A DNA stretch of 64,000 bases, taken from Aminobacter aminovorans (lineage in GTDB: Bacteria; Pseudomonadota; Alphaproteobacteria; Rhizobiales; Rhizobiaceae). Location: contig NZ_UFSM01000002.1 of the NCBI RefSeq assembly GCF_900445235.1, forward strand, positions 310,001-374,000, read 5' to 3'. This document shows, piece by piece, positions 36,700 to 45,284 of the stretch (the first letter of the stretch is position 1; the number at the start of each line of letters is the position of its first letter). The notes below the pieces were generated by a model that was not told where the DNA came from, did not search any database, and saw nothing but the letters and a program-made list of their open reading frames with translations. Made by a program: the position numbers and the translations under genes.

Positions 36700-39600
36700 A
36701 CGAGGGCGGCTTCAACCTCTCGGAATGGGCCATCAAGCGCCAGGGGCTCATCGTCTTTCTGATGGTACTTGGCGCCATCGCCGGGGCATTTTCATTCCTG
36801 AACCTCGGTCGCAGCGAAGATCCCGACTTCACCGTCAAGACGATGCTGGTTCACGCCGTCTGGCCGGGCGGCACCATCGAGCAGACCGTCGACCAGGTGA
36901 CCGACAGGCTGGAGCGGACACTGCAGGAAGTGCCGCGGCTCGACACACTGCGCAGCCTGACAAGTGCCGGACAGTCGATCATCTACGTCTCGCTCGAGGA
37001 TTCGACCGCGCCGGATGAGGTCGCCGACATCTGGTATCAAGTGCGCAAGAAGGTCGGCGACATCCAGGCCACCTTGCCGGCTGGTGTGCGCGGCCCCTTC
37101 TTCAACGACGAGTTCGGCGACACTTTCGGCATCATCTATGCGCTGCAGTCGAGCGACTTCAGCGATCGCGAGTTGCGCGACTGGGCCTATGAGGCGCGCA
37201 GCCGGCTGCTGCGTGTCCACAACATCGGCAAGGTCGAGATGCTCGGCACGCAGGACGAGACAATCTACATCGAGTTCTCGACCCAGCGCCTGGCGAGCCT
37301 GAGTATCAGCCCGGCCGTGGTGATGAGCACCATCCAGGCGCAGAACGCGGTGATGCCGGCCGGCACCATGACATCGGCAACCGACCGCACCATCCTCGAG
37401 GTGTCGGGGGACCTTCGCGATGAAAACGACATCCGCGAGATCAACATTCCGACCGCGTCGGGTTTCGTGCGGCTGGGCGACATCGCCACCGTCACACGTG
37501 GCACGGTCGATCCGCCCCAGCCGATGTTCCGCGTCAAGGGCAAGCCTGCCATCGGCGTTGCCGTTTCCATGGCGTCTGGCGGCGACATTCTCGAACTTGG
37601 CCGCGACATCAAGCAGGTGATGACCGGCTTCGAGCACGACCTGCCGCTCGGCATCGAGCTCGTCCATGTCGCGAGCCAGCCGGAAGTCGTCACCAACGCC
37701 ATCAGGGGCTTCACCGTCTCGCTGACCCAAGCGGTCGTGATCGTGCTCGGCGTCAGCTTCCTGGCACTTGGCTTCCGCGCCGGTATCGCCGTCGCTGTTT
37801 CGATCCCGCTCGTCCTTTGCATGACCTTCCTGGCCATGGAAATAAGCGGCATCGCCCTGCAACGCGTGTCCTTGGGTGCGCTGATCATCGCGCTGACGCT
37901 GATGATCGACGACGCCATGGTCGCGGTCGAAATGATGATGGCCAAGCTCGACGAGGGCTACGACCGCGTGAAAGCCGCGTCCTATGCCTATACCTCGACG
38001 GCCTTTCCGATGCTTGCCGGCACGCTTGTCACCATCGCCGGCTTCATTCCCGTCGGGCTCGCCCGAAGCGTCTCGGGCGAATATGCGCGTTCGCTGTTTG
38101 TGGTCATCGCGGTCGCACTCATCGTCTCCTGGCTGATCGCAGTGCTGTTGACGCCGATCGTCGGCCTGGCTGTGCTCAAGTCGGGCGCAAAATCGGCAGA
38201 CAAGGGCGAAGGCGGCCTGGCGCGAAACTTCAAGAAGCTTCTTCATGCCTGCATCCGCATGCGCTACATCATCGTCGCCGCCACGGTCGCGTTGTTCGTC
38301 GTAGCTCTGCTCGCCGCGCCGCTGATGAAACGGCAATTCTTTCCACCCTCTGACCGCCCGGAGCTGATGCTGCAACTGGTGCTGCCGCAAGGCGTATCGA
38401 TGCAGGCGACTTCGGCGGAAGTGGACAAGGTCGAAAAGCTGCTTGCTTCAGACAGCGACGTCGTCGACTGGAGCTTCTATGTCGGATCGGATGCCATCCG
38501 CTTCTATCTGCCTATGGATATCCAGGCGCCGGCGCCGTTCCGTGCCCAAGCGGTTGTGATAGCCAAGAGCGTCGAAGCGCGCGATAGCCTGCAGGCAAGG
38601 CTGCAAAGCGAACTCGACCAGCAATTCCCTGACATCATCGCCCGTGTCTCGCCGCTGGAGATGGGGCCGCCTGTGGGCTGGCCGGTCCAGTATCGCGTCA
38701 TCGGCTCCGATGTTGCCGGTGTCCGCGGCCTCGCCTGGAAAGTCGCCGACGCCGTCGGCAATGTAAGCGGCGTCATCACCCCCAATCTCGACTGGAACGA
38801 GCCGATCCGGAAGGTGGTGATCGAGGTCGACCAGGATCGGGCGCGGCTCGTCGGCCTGAACTCGGCAGCCATCAGCCAGACGCTGTTTGCCACGGCGTCG
38901 GGATTGCCGATCACCCAGGTCCGCGATTCCATTTACCTGGTCAACGTCGTTGCCCGCGCCGCGGCTGACGAGCGCGCCAATGTCGAAACACTGCGCTCGC
39001 TGCAAATTCCGATAGGACCGAACCAGACCATTCCGCTGGCCAGCATCGCCGACATCGAATACCGCACCACTCAGCCGATCATCTGGCGACGCGACCGCGA
39101 AACCACGATTACCGTGCAGGCCGATGTCGCGGAGGGCGTGATGGCCGACAGCGTCGTCGACCAGGCCTCTGCTGCCATCGACAAGCTGCGCCACGACAAT
39201 CCGAATTACCGGATCGAGGTTGGCGGCTCGGTCGAAGGCGCCGAGACCGGCATGGGGTCGGTGCTGGAGATGATCCCGCTGATGGCGATCGTCATGGTCA
39301 TCATCCTGATGTTCCAGCTCCAGAGCGTCCAGAAGCTGCTGCTCGTGATCAGCGTGGTACCACTCGGCTTGATCGGCGTCGTATTGGTGATGCTGATTAC
39401 CAACACTCCTGTCGGCTTCATCGCAGTGCTCGGCATGATCGCCTTGATTGGCATGATCACGCGAAACTCAGTCGTGCTGATCGACCAGATGGACAACCGG
39501 CTGGAGAGTAGCGGGATGTGCTGGCAGAGCGTCATCGACGTCACGGCTGAACGCGTCCGCCCGGTATTCCTGACCGCAGGGTCGACCATCCTCGGCATGC

Positions 39601-39788
39601 TGCCGATCATCCGCGATCCGTTCTGGGCGCCGCTGGCCTACACTGTCATCGGCGGTCTGGTTGTAGCGGCCGTGCTGACGCTGATCTTCCTGCCTGCTCT
39701 CTACGTGCTTTGGTTCCGCATTCCGGAGGAACGGCCGGCATCGCCTGCGCCGCAGGCAACGGCTCAACCTGCCGGTGTGCCTGCCTGA
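36696..39788 (+). CDS. RND multidrug efflux inner-membrane transporter
   Basis: Resistance-nodulation-division pump of 1030 residues with 12 helices and two large periplasmic loops. Proton-relay aspartates Asp405/Asp406 are in TLMIDDAMVAVEMM, and the GMIALIGMITRNSVVLIDQM signature lies in the second half. The N-terminus (NLSEWAIKRQGLIVFLMVLGA) and IPEERP tail resemble the AcrB-like group of Rhizobiales paired with lipoprotein adaptors. Substrates unknown. Likely drug or solvent export. Confidence 0.94.
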   Translation: MNEGGFNLSEWAIKRQGLIVFLMVLGAIAGAFSFLNLGRSEDPDFTVKTMLVHAVWPGGTIEQTVDQVTDRLERTLQEVPRLDTLRSLTSAGQSIIYVSLEDSTAPDEVADIWYQVRKKVGDIQATLPAGVRGPFFNDEFGDTFGIIYALQSSDFSDRELRDWAYEARSRLLRVHNIGKVEMLGTQDETIYIEFSTQRLASLSISPAVVMSTIQAQNAVMPAGTMTSATDRTILEVSGDLRDENDIREINIPTASGFVRLGDIATVTRGTVDPPQPMFRVKGKPAIGVAVSMASGGDILELGRDIKQVMTGFEHDLPLGIELVHVASQPEVVTNAIRGFTVSLTQAVVIVLGVSFLALGFRAGIAVAVSIPLVLCMTFLAMEISGIALQRVSLGALIIALTLMIDDAMVAVEMMMAKLDEGYDRVKAASYAYTSTAFPMLAGTLVTIAGFIPVGLARSVSGEYARSLFVVIAVALIVSWLIAVLLTPIVGLAVLKSGAKSADKGEGGLARNFKKLLHACIRMRYIIVAATVALFVVALLAAPLMKRQFFPPSDRPELMLQLVLPQGVSMQATSAEVDKVEKLLASDSDVVDWSFYVGSDAIRFYLPMDIQAPAPFRAQAVVIAKSVEARDSLQARLQSELDQQFPDIIARVSPLEMGPPVGWPVQYRVIGSDVAGVRGLAWKVADAVGNVSGVITPNLDWNEPIRKVVIEVDQDRARLVGLNSAAISQTLFATASGLPITQVRDSIYLVNVVARAAADERANVETLRSLQIPIGPNQTIPLASIADIEYRTTQPIIWRRDRETTITVQADVAEGVMADSVVDQASAAIDKLRHDNPNYRIEVGGSVEGAETGMGSVLEMIPLMAIVMVIILMFQLQSVQKLLLVISVVPLGLIGVVLVMLITNTPVGFIAVLGMIALIGMITRNSVVLIDQMDNRLESSGMCWQSVIDVTAERVRPVFLTAGSTILGMLPIIRDPFWAPLAYTVIGGLVVAAVLTLIFLPALYVLWFRIPEERPASPAPQATAQPAGVPA

Positions 39789-39796
39789 GCAATAGC

Positions 39797-40402
39797 ATGG
39801 AGACCAAAGACTTGCCGGCGGTCGGGAAGAGTGGTGCAATCGAGATCCGGCTCGAGGACGTGTCGCAGCTGTTCGAGACCATGGATCCGTTTCCGTTCAG
39901 AGAGCGGGATCTGGCGCGGGATGCGGACGAATACATCTGCGGCTGGGCTGGCGAACTGCCCACCGACCGGCCGCTGGAAATCAGGATCCATCTGCCGGCG
40001 GCAGCAGCCGGCAGTGCCGAGGTTCATGGTGTCGACTCGTCATTGCGCAACTATTTCGACTACCGTACCGGGATCGTGGCGCGTGAACTGTCCGATGAGT
40101 TCCGCATGGGCCGGCGGGCGTTGCTGATCGGGCTTGGTGTGCTCGGCTTCTGCCTGCTGCTGGGCCAAATGTTTGTCGCCCTCACATCCTATGGTCGCAT
40201 CGGGCACTTCGTCGAGGAGGGGCTCATCATCGTCGGCTGGGTGGCGCTGTGGCGGCCGCTTGAAATCTTTCTCTACGACTGGTGGCCAATCGCCCAGAGG
40301 AAGAGGCTGTATCGGCGCCTGGCCGATGCCAGCGTGAGCGTCAGTTTCTACGACACGCCGGGCGGCGAGGGCCTTGACCTCAAGTCGAGGCGCTCAAAAT
40401 GA
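39797..40402 (+). CDS. Two-helix membrane protein, function unknown
   Basis: Protein of 201 residues starting METKDLPAV. The first 110 residues are soluble and acidic (IEIRLEDVSQLFETMDPFPFRERDL), with YFDYRTGIVARELSDEFRMGRR before the membrane part. Two helices follow (LLIGLGVLGFCLLLGQMFV and EEGLIIVGWVALWRPLEIFLYDWWPI), then a cytoplasmic basic segment. Eight bases downstream of the RND stop, so probably cotranscribed. Similar small proteins occur in Rhizobiales, but I know no function. Confidence 0.7.
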   Translation: METKDLPAVGKSGAIEIRLEDVSQLFETMDPFPFRERDLARDADEYICGWAGELPTDRPLEIRIHLPAAAAGSAEVHGVDSSLRNYFDYRTGIVARELSDEFRMGRRALLIGLGVLGFCLLLGQMFVALTSYGRIGHFVEEGLIIVGWVALWRPLEIFLYDWWPIAQRKRLYRRLADASVSVSFYDTPGGEGLDLKSRRSK

Positions 40403-40418
40403 AACGCAATGCAAAGCG

Positions 40419-40460
40419 TTGGGACGCACCGCTAATCCCCGGCAATTGCCCACAGGCTAT
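40419..40460 (+). repeat. Weak copy C of the dispersed intergenic element
   Basis: Matches only the left part of the 42-base element (TTGGGACGC, GC and CGG at matching positions, about 20 of the first 31 bases). It lacks the GCAT/ATGC arms; instead it has the palindrome GGCAATTGCC. Lies upstream of the DUF1269 gene. Confidence 0.35.
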
Positions 40461-40526
40461 GCTGCCGCGCAACACGCTTCGCCAACACGCTTCGCATTGT
40501 CCGGTTTTGAAGCAAAAGGAGTTACC

Positions 40527-41030
40527 ATGTCCGACCTGATCGTCATCGTGTATCCGACCGAAGCCAAGGCCGAAGAAGTGCGCGAGCGCCTGTTCGAGCT
40601 GCAGAAACAATATCTCATCACGCTTAGCGACGCGGTTATCGCAACCAAGAACGATGCCGGCAAGATCAAGCTGAACCAGCTCGTCAACACCACGGCCGCC
40701 GGTGCCGTCTCCGGAAGCTTCTGGGGCCTGCTCGTCGGCGTGCTGTTCCTCAACCCGCTGCTCGGCGTCGCCGTTGGTGCAGCGTCTGGCGCGGTAGGCG
40801 GTGCGATGAGCGACTTCGGCATCGACGACGCCTTCATGAAAGAGCTTTCGGGCAGCCTGCAGCCCGGCAATGGCGCGCTCTTCGTGCTAGTCAAGGAAAT
40901 GACCGCCGACAAGGTGCTGAAGGAGGTCGCGGGCTACGGCGGCGTGGTGCTGAAGACCTCGCTCGACGAAACCAAGGAACAGGCCCTGCGCGACGCCCTG
41001 CAGAAGGCCTCCGCCGACCCGGCAAGCTGA
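40527..41030 (+). CDS. DUF1269 membrane protein
   Basis: Protein of 167 residues with a soluble N-terminal part (MSDLIVIVYPTEAKAEEVRE, LSDAVIATKNDAGKIKLNQ), a glycine-rich central membrane hairpin (FWGLLVGVLFLNPLLGVAVGAASG), and the C-terminal motif SLQPGNGALFVLVKEMT typical of DUF1269. ATG 40527 follows AAGGAG. The family is widespread in stress-responsive loci but has no assigned activity. Confidence 0.88.
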   Translation: MSDLIVIVYPTEAKAEEVRERLFELQKQYLITLSDAVIATKNDAGKIKLNQLVNTTAAGAVSGSFWGLLVGVLFLNPLLGVAVGAASGAVGGAMSDFGIDDAFMKELSGSLQPGNGALFVLVKEMTADKVLKEVAGYGGVVLKTSLDETKEQALRDALQKASADPAS

Positions 41031-41136
41031 GTGCCTTGACCCTGGAAGTCGCAACGGGCCGGAGCCGGCCCGTTGCAGCCGTCGCCGCGCTGCGCGGAAT
41101 GGTCGTCTGATTGTTTGACAGGGGGAGTTGGCCATC

Positions 41137-41505
41137 ATGAACCGTCTGCTTGCAAGTCCCGCCGCATTGCTGCTGATGACTCTTGGCGTGCTGACGTCCT
41201 GTGTTCCCCAGTCGGGGCCCGGACCTGGACCATCGCGTCCTCAGGCGTGCACCTTCGAATATGCGCCCGTCTGCGGACAGCGCGGCGATCGCAGCCGAAC
41301 CTTCTCCAATTCCTGCATGGCCCGCGCCGATGGCTTCCGCGTTATCCATAATGGCCAGTGCCGCAGGCCCGAGCAGCAGACTGCCTGCCCGGCGATCTAC
41401 ATGCCGGTCTGCGCCGTCAGCGGCGCAAGATGGCGGACGTTCTCCAACAGCTGCATGGCGCGTGCTGACAATTTCCGCGTCGTGTATCAAGGCCGCTGCC
41501 GTTGA
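41137..41505 (+). CDS. Lipoprotein with two Kazal-type inhibitor domains
   Basis: Protein of about 122 residues. Lipoprotein signal with lipobox LTSC. Two tandem Kazal-like domains follow, each with the pattern C-x-YxPVC-x-TFSNSCMARADxFRV-x-GxC: one around CTFEYAPVCGQRGD and one around CPAIYMPVCAVSGA. Each has four cysteines. Kazal domains inhibit serine proteases by presenting a reactive loop. Anchored in the outer membrane, it could protect the surface from host or competitor proteases. ATG 41137 is preferred over TTG 41128 because of the GGGGGAG site. Confidence 0.82.
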   Translation: MNRLLASPAALLLMTLGVLTSCVPQSGPGPGPSRPQACTFEYAPVCGQRGDRSRTFSNSCMARADGFRVIHNGQCRRPEQQTACPAIYMPVCAVSGARWRTFSNSCMARADNFRVVYQGRCR

Positions 41506-41580
41506 CGACAGTGCATCGAAATGGTCCGATCGAGACAGTTGAAATCTGGCAATGGGTAGCAGGGGCAGGGCAACGGCTGC

Positions 41581-42612
41581 ATGAACGCATATCTTGCCAC
41601 CGGCATCCTGGTGCTCGCATTGCTGCGAGTCGGGGATTCGATCTTTGTTCCGCTCGTCGTGTCGCTGTTCATCATCGCGCTGGTCTGGCCGATCCAGGCA
41701 ACGCTTCAGCGGTTCCTGCCACGGCTGCTGGCGTTGTTCATCACCCTCTCAACGACGATCGCTATCGTGCTCGCCGTCGGGTCGTCCGTGGTCTGGGGCT
41801 TCGGCCGACTCGGGCAGTGGCTATTCGTCAATGCGGGCAGGTTTCAGGCGATCTACGTCGATTGGACCCACTGGCTGGAGGAGCGCGGCGTGGCGGTCGC
41901 TGGACCGCTTGCCGACCGCTTCGACGTCAACTGGCTGGTTGGCTTCACCCAGGGCATTGCAGGCCGCCTGAACAGCTTTGTCGGACTGGCATTGCTGGTC
42001 TTCGTGCTGGTAATGCTTGGTCTGCTCGAGGTCGAGGATTTCAACCGGCGCCTGGAGACTCCGGCCGCCCAGCCTTATGGCGCCCGCATTCGCGCTGCAA
42101 ATCGCGAGATCGGCATCAAGCTGCGCCGCTTCATGGCGGTGCGCACCTTTGCCAGTGTGCTGACGGGGCTTGTGGTCTGGGGCTTTGCTCTGGTGGCCGG
42201 ACTCGAGCTCGCAGCGGCATGGGGCGCCATTGCCTTCGCGCTCAATTACATTCCGTTTCTCGGGCCATTCTTCGCGACCATGTTTCCGACCCTGTTCGCC
42301 ATTGCCCAGTTCGAGTCGTGGCAGATGGCGTTGGTGGTGTTCGTCGGGCTCAACCTGATCCAGTTCATGATCGGCAGCTACCTCGAGCCAATCCTCACAG
42401 GTGCTTCGCTGGCAATCTCGCCTTTCGCGGTCATCTTTGCCGTGTTCTTCTGGAGCTTCATGTGGGGTATCTCGGGCGCCTTCATCGGCGTGCCGATCCT
42501 GATCGCCTTCATCGTCTATTGCGCCCAGTCACCATCGTCCCGCTGGATCGCGGCGCTGCTCGCGTCGGGCAAGACGGAAAAACTGGAAGCGCAGCTCGAA
42601 CGCCAGGATTGA
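41581..42612 (+). CDS. AI-2E/PerM family transporter
   Basis: Polytopic protein of 343 residues. Helices occur in three groups: about 4-75, 140-155 and 195-320. The family signature LNYIPFLGPFFATMFPTLFA and the GSYLEPILTGASLAISPFAV segment are intact. Members were named for AI-2 export, but many move other solutes or ions. Separate from its neighbours, with gaps of 75 and 233 bases. Confidence 0.88.
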   Translation: MNAYLATGILVLALLRVGDSIFVPLVVSLFIIALVWPIQATLQRFLPRLLALFITLSTTIAIVLAVGSSVVWGFGRLGQWLFVNAGRFQAIYVDWTHWLEERGVAVAGPLADRFDVNWLVGFTQGIAGRLNSFVGLALLVFVLVMLGLLEVEDFNRRLETPAAQPYGARIRAANREIGIKLRRFMAVRTFASVLTGLVVWGFALVAGLELAAAWGAIAFALNYIPFLGPFFATMFPTLFAIAQFESWQMALVVFVGLNLIQFMIGSYLEPILTGASLAISPFAVIFAVFFWSFMWGISGAFIGVPILIAFIVYCAQSPSSRWIAALLASGKTEKLEAQLERQD

Positions 42613-42845
42613 GAAGACCGGCCGTCTCGCCATCGTCTGCACGAGCCGGCCAAACATTAGCATTAACTGTCATTTTTCGGCCTCGTTGAACAAACTTTCG
42701 CGAGCTCTATGATATGTGCACGCGAAGGATCATGACTGCAGGTGTCGCACAGGCCAGCTTGGGCAGGGCCACAGGTCTCAAGCCAACCGCAGACGGCACC
42801 TGAAACGCCACTGGACGAGATGCACGTCCGGCTGAGGGGGTTGGC

Positions 42846-43946
42846 ATGGTTGCAACTGGTAGAAGCTTTGCGCCGGAGAACCAGGACGGTTTTCACGCCT
42901 CGGCCGGTCAACACGATGGGCCTATTCCTCATTTCGAATTTTCGACCGACGATGTGGCACGCGCCGACCAGTTCGACGCCTGGCGGCAAAACTTTTCCGC
43001 AATGCTTGACCTCACGCCCACTGGAAATACGCCCGAGGTGATCGACGGCAGGCAGGTCATCTGGGACCTCGGCTGTCTCGCCTTCACCTCGATCAGCACC
43101 GGAGCGTTGAACTTCGCCGGTTTGCCGGGCCATGTGCGCCGGGATGCTCTCGACCACTGGATGATGACCTTGTTTCTCGATGGGGAGGCGAGCACCGTGG
43201 CTGGAGGCCGGGCCTTTGACGGCGGCGCCGGGGCGGTACAGTTGCATTCCCTGGGGCAGCCTTTCGAAGGGCACGTCACCGACAGTCACATGCTGATGCT
43301 GCTGATCCCGAGGGATTTCTTCCAGGAGCATTCGGGCGCCTTGAGCCTGGCAGAATTCTCGACGCTCGGCGGTGGTATGGGTTGCCTGCTCGCCGACTAC
43401 ATCATCGGTCTTGCCAAGCGCCTGTCGACACTGACGGTTGCCGACCTACCTGGTGTGGCAGCGGCGACGCGCGCCATGATACTGGCCTGCATCGCGCCTT
43501 CCCCCGATCATCTCGACGAGGCGAGGGCACCTATATCGAACATGTTGCTGGAACGGGCGCGGCAATGCATCAATGCCAATCTCTACAATCCTGATCTCGA
43601 CAATGACATGCTGTGCCATGCGCTCGGCGTTTCGCGGACGCGGCTTTACCGCCTGTTCGAGCCCAGCGGTGGTGTCATGCGCTATATCCTGCACCGGCGT
43701 CTGGTCGATGCCCATTCGAAGCTCGCCGACCCGACAGAGACCCGGCGCATCTTCGAGATCGCCGAGCAGCGCGGGTTCAACGACGGCGCGGAGTTCAGCC
43801 GGGCCTTTCGGCGCGAGTTCGGCTACAGCCCGAGCGAAGTCAGGACACGCGGCCTGGGCGCGATACCGGCGAGGCCGGTCGCCGACCTTGCCTCACTCGA
43901 GCCGGTTGAGCGGCTCGGTCATCTTCTGCGGCGCCTGCAGAGCTAG
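42846..43946 (+). CDS. AraC family transcriptional regulator 1
   Basis: Regulator of 366 residues with an AraC-binding-like N-terminal domain (FDAWRQNFSAMLDL, VIWDLGCLAFTS) and a C-terminal double helix-turn-helix (LDNDMLCHALGVSRTRLYRLFEP and IFEIAEQRGFNDGAEFSRAFRREFGYSPSEVR). ATG 42846 follows GAGGGGG. Its last 54 bases overlap, tail to tail, with the leftward MFS gene. Paralogue of the 45285 regulator. Target unknown; the MFS gene between the two is the obvious candidate. Confidence 0.9.
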   Translation: MVATGRSFAPENQDGFHASAGQHDGPIPHFEFSTDDVARADQFDAWRQNFSAMLDLTPTGNTPEVIDGRQVIWDLGCLAFTSISTGALNFAGLPGHVRRDALDHWMMTLFLDGEASTVAGGRAFDGGAGAVQLHSLGQPFEGHVTDSHMLMLLIPRDFFQEHSGALSLAEFSTLGGGMGCLLADYIIGLAKRLSTLTVADLPGVAAATRAMILACIAPSPDHLDEARAPISNMLLERARQCINANLYNPDLDNDMLCHALGVSRTRLYRLFEPSGGVMRYILHRRLVDAHSKLADPTETRRIFEIAEQRGFNDGAEFSRAFRREFGYSPSEVRTRGLGAIPARPVADLASLEPVERLGHLLRRLQS

Positions 43947-45086
43947 GCTCCGGCGGCTTGCTGAAAGTGCTGCGAGGCCGATCAGCACCATGCCTGTCGC
44001 TGCCACGCCAGCCATGAAAAGGTAGGTTCGCTCGCCCCAGCCGGCATAGACCTGACCGCAAAGCGCGGTCAGCAGCGCCATCAGCCCGGCCCACGCCCCG
44101 GCAAGCCATCCCTGGACCTGCGCCTGCATCGCGGGCGCAGCCAACTGGGCCAGCACCACGATGCTTCCGACATGCGTGGCGCCGAAGGTGAAGCCGTGAG
44201 TTAGCTGCAAAACGGCAAGCAGTTCGACGTTGGGGTCGAATGCCATGCACAGCCAGCGGCCTGCCGCAACCGCAGCCCCCGACAAGAGCAGGAACATCGC
44301 AGCTCTGGCATTGCCGACGAGACGCCCGGCAATTGCGAACACGGCGATTTCGGACACCACCCCCAAGGCCCACAGCATTCCGGTCGTGCCTGTGCCGATG
44401 CCTGCAGACTGCCAGTGCAACGTTCCGAATGCGTAGATCAGCCCATGGCTTGCCTGAACACAGGCCGCTCCAATCACGACGAGCACGATAAGGCGACCGA
44501 CGCTGCCGCTTGCTCGGAAGGCTTGGCGCTCGCTCTGCTGCGTCGAAGGCAGCCTTGCGACGGTCAAGGCGGTCAGGGCAGTCAGCCAGGCTGAAGCGGT
44601 GAGCAGCCATATGATCATATCCGGCTCGAACCAGATGAGCAGCATGCCCCCGGCAATGTTGGCCATTGCGAAGGCGATCGAACCCCACAGCCTGACGCGT
44701 CCATAGTCAACCGGCACTGCCGTGCGCGTGGCACGCAGCGTGACCGCGTCGGCCAAGGCGATCAGTGGCCCCTGCGCGAGGCCGATCGCAGCGACGAGCA
44801 GCAAGATCGGCAGGAAGGTAGTTGTTGCCCCGAGAAGGGGCGTGCCGATCGCAACTGCAGCGGCACATGTCAGAAGCGTTCCGCTCAGGCGCTCCTGCCT
44901 GTCGGCGACAGCTGTGACCAGCGGATTGGCAACAACACGCGCCAGAAGCGGCATGGCCAGAATGATGCCGATACGGCCGTCATCAAGGTGCTGCGACCGC
45001 AGCCACACCGGAAAGAATGGCAAGTTGACGCCGAGTTCAAAGAACAGCGCGGCGTATAGCAGCGAAAAACGCAGGCCAGCAGGCAT
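43893..45086 (-). CDS. MFS transporter (HcaT/LacY-like group)
   Basis: Transporter of 397 residues with 12 helices, starting AGLRFSLLYAALFFELGVNLPFFPVWL, as in the 3-phenylpropionate-transporter/nucleoside-like MFS_1-like group. Basic loop ADRQERLSG after helix 2, VDYGRVRLWGSIAFAMANI and HGFTFGATHVGSIVVL are characteristic. Flanked by two related AraC regulators and overlapping one of them. Likely sugar or aromatic-acid uptake, not resolvable from sequence alone. Confidence 0.85.
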   Translation of the reverse strand: MPAGLRFSLLYAALFFELGVNLPFFPVWLRSQHLDDGRIGIILAMPLLARVVANPLVTAVADRQERLSGTLLTCAAAVAIGTPLLGATTTFLPILLLVAAIGLAQGPLIALADAVTLRATRTAVPVDYGRVRLWGSIAFAMANIAGGMLLIWFEPDMIIWLLTASAWLTALTALTVARLPSTQQSERQAFRASGSVGRLIVLVVIGAACVQASHGLIYAFGTLHWQSAGIGTGTTGMLWALGVVSEIAVFAIAGRLVGNARAAMFLLLSGAAVAAGRWLCMAFDPNVELLAVLQLTHGFTFGATHVGSIVVLAQLAAPAMQAQVQGWLAGAWAGLMALLTALCGQVYAGWGERTYLFMAGVAATGMVLIGLAALSASRRSLALQAPQKMTEPLNRLE

Positions 45087-45284
45087 TCACCCTCAACAAT
45101 GATGTCATGAGCACCGGACATCTTTGGTGAGGCTGCCATCCATCCGCGCATTAGTACAGATGGCGAGATAGCGAACTTGTTGATTGCTATCCAGAAATCG
45201 CATTGAGACGCGCTGTGTCAGCAAGAGCCGTCATGTCAAACATGGGCTGTCGGACGCAGCTAGGCCTTCACCTGCAGATCAGTT

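Noticed and set aside
36792..38390. 532-residue open frame opposite the RND transporter
   Set aside because: Low-complexity Asp/His/Arg composition and full overlap with a strongly conserved RND gene.
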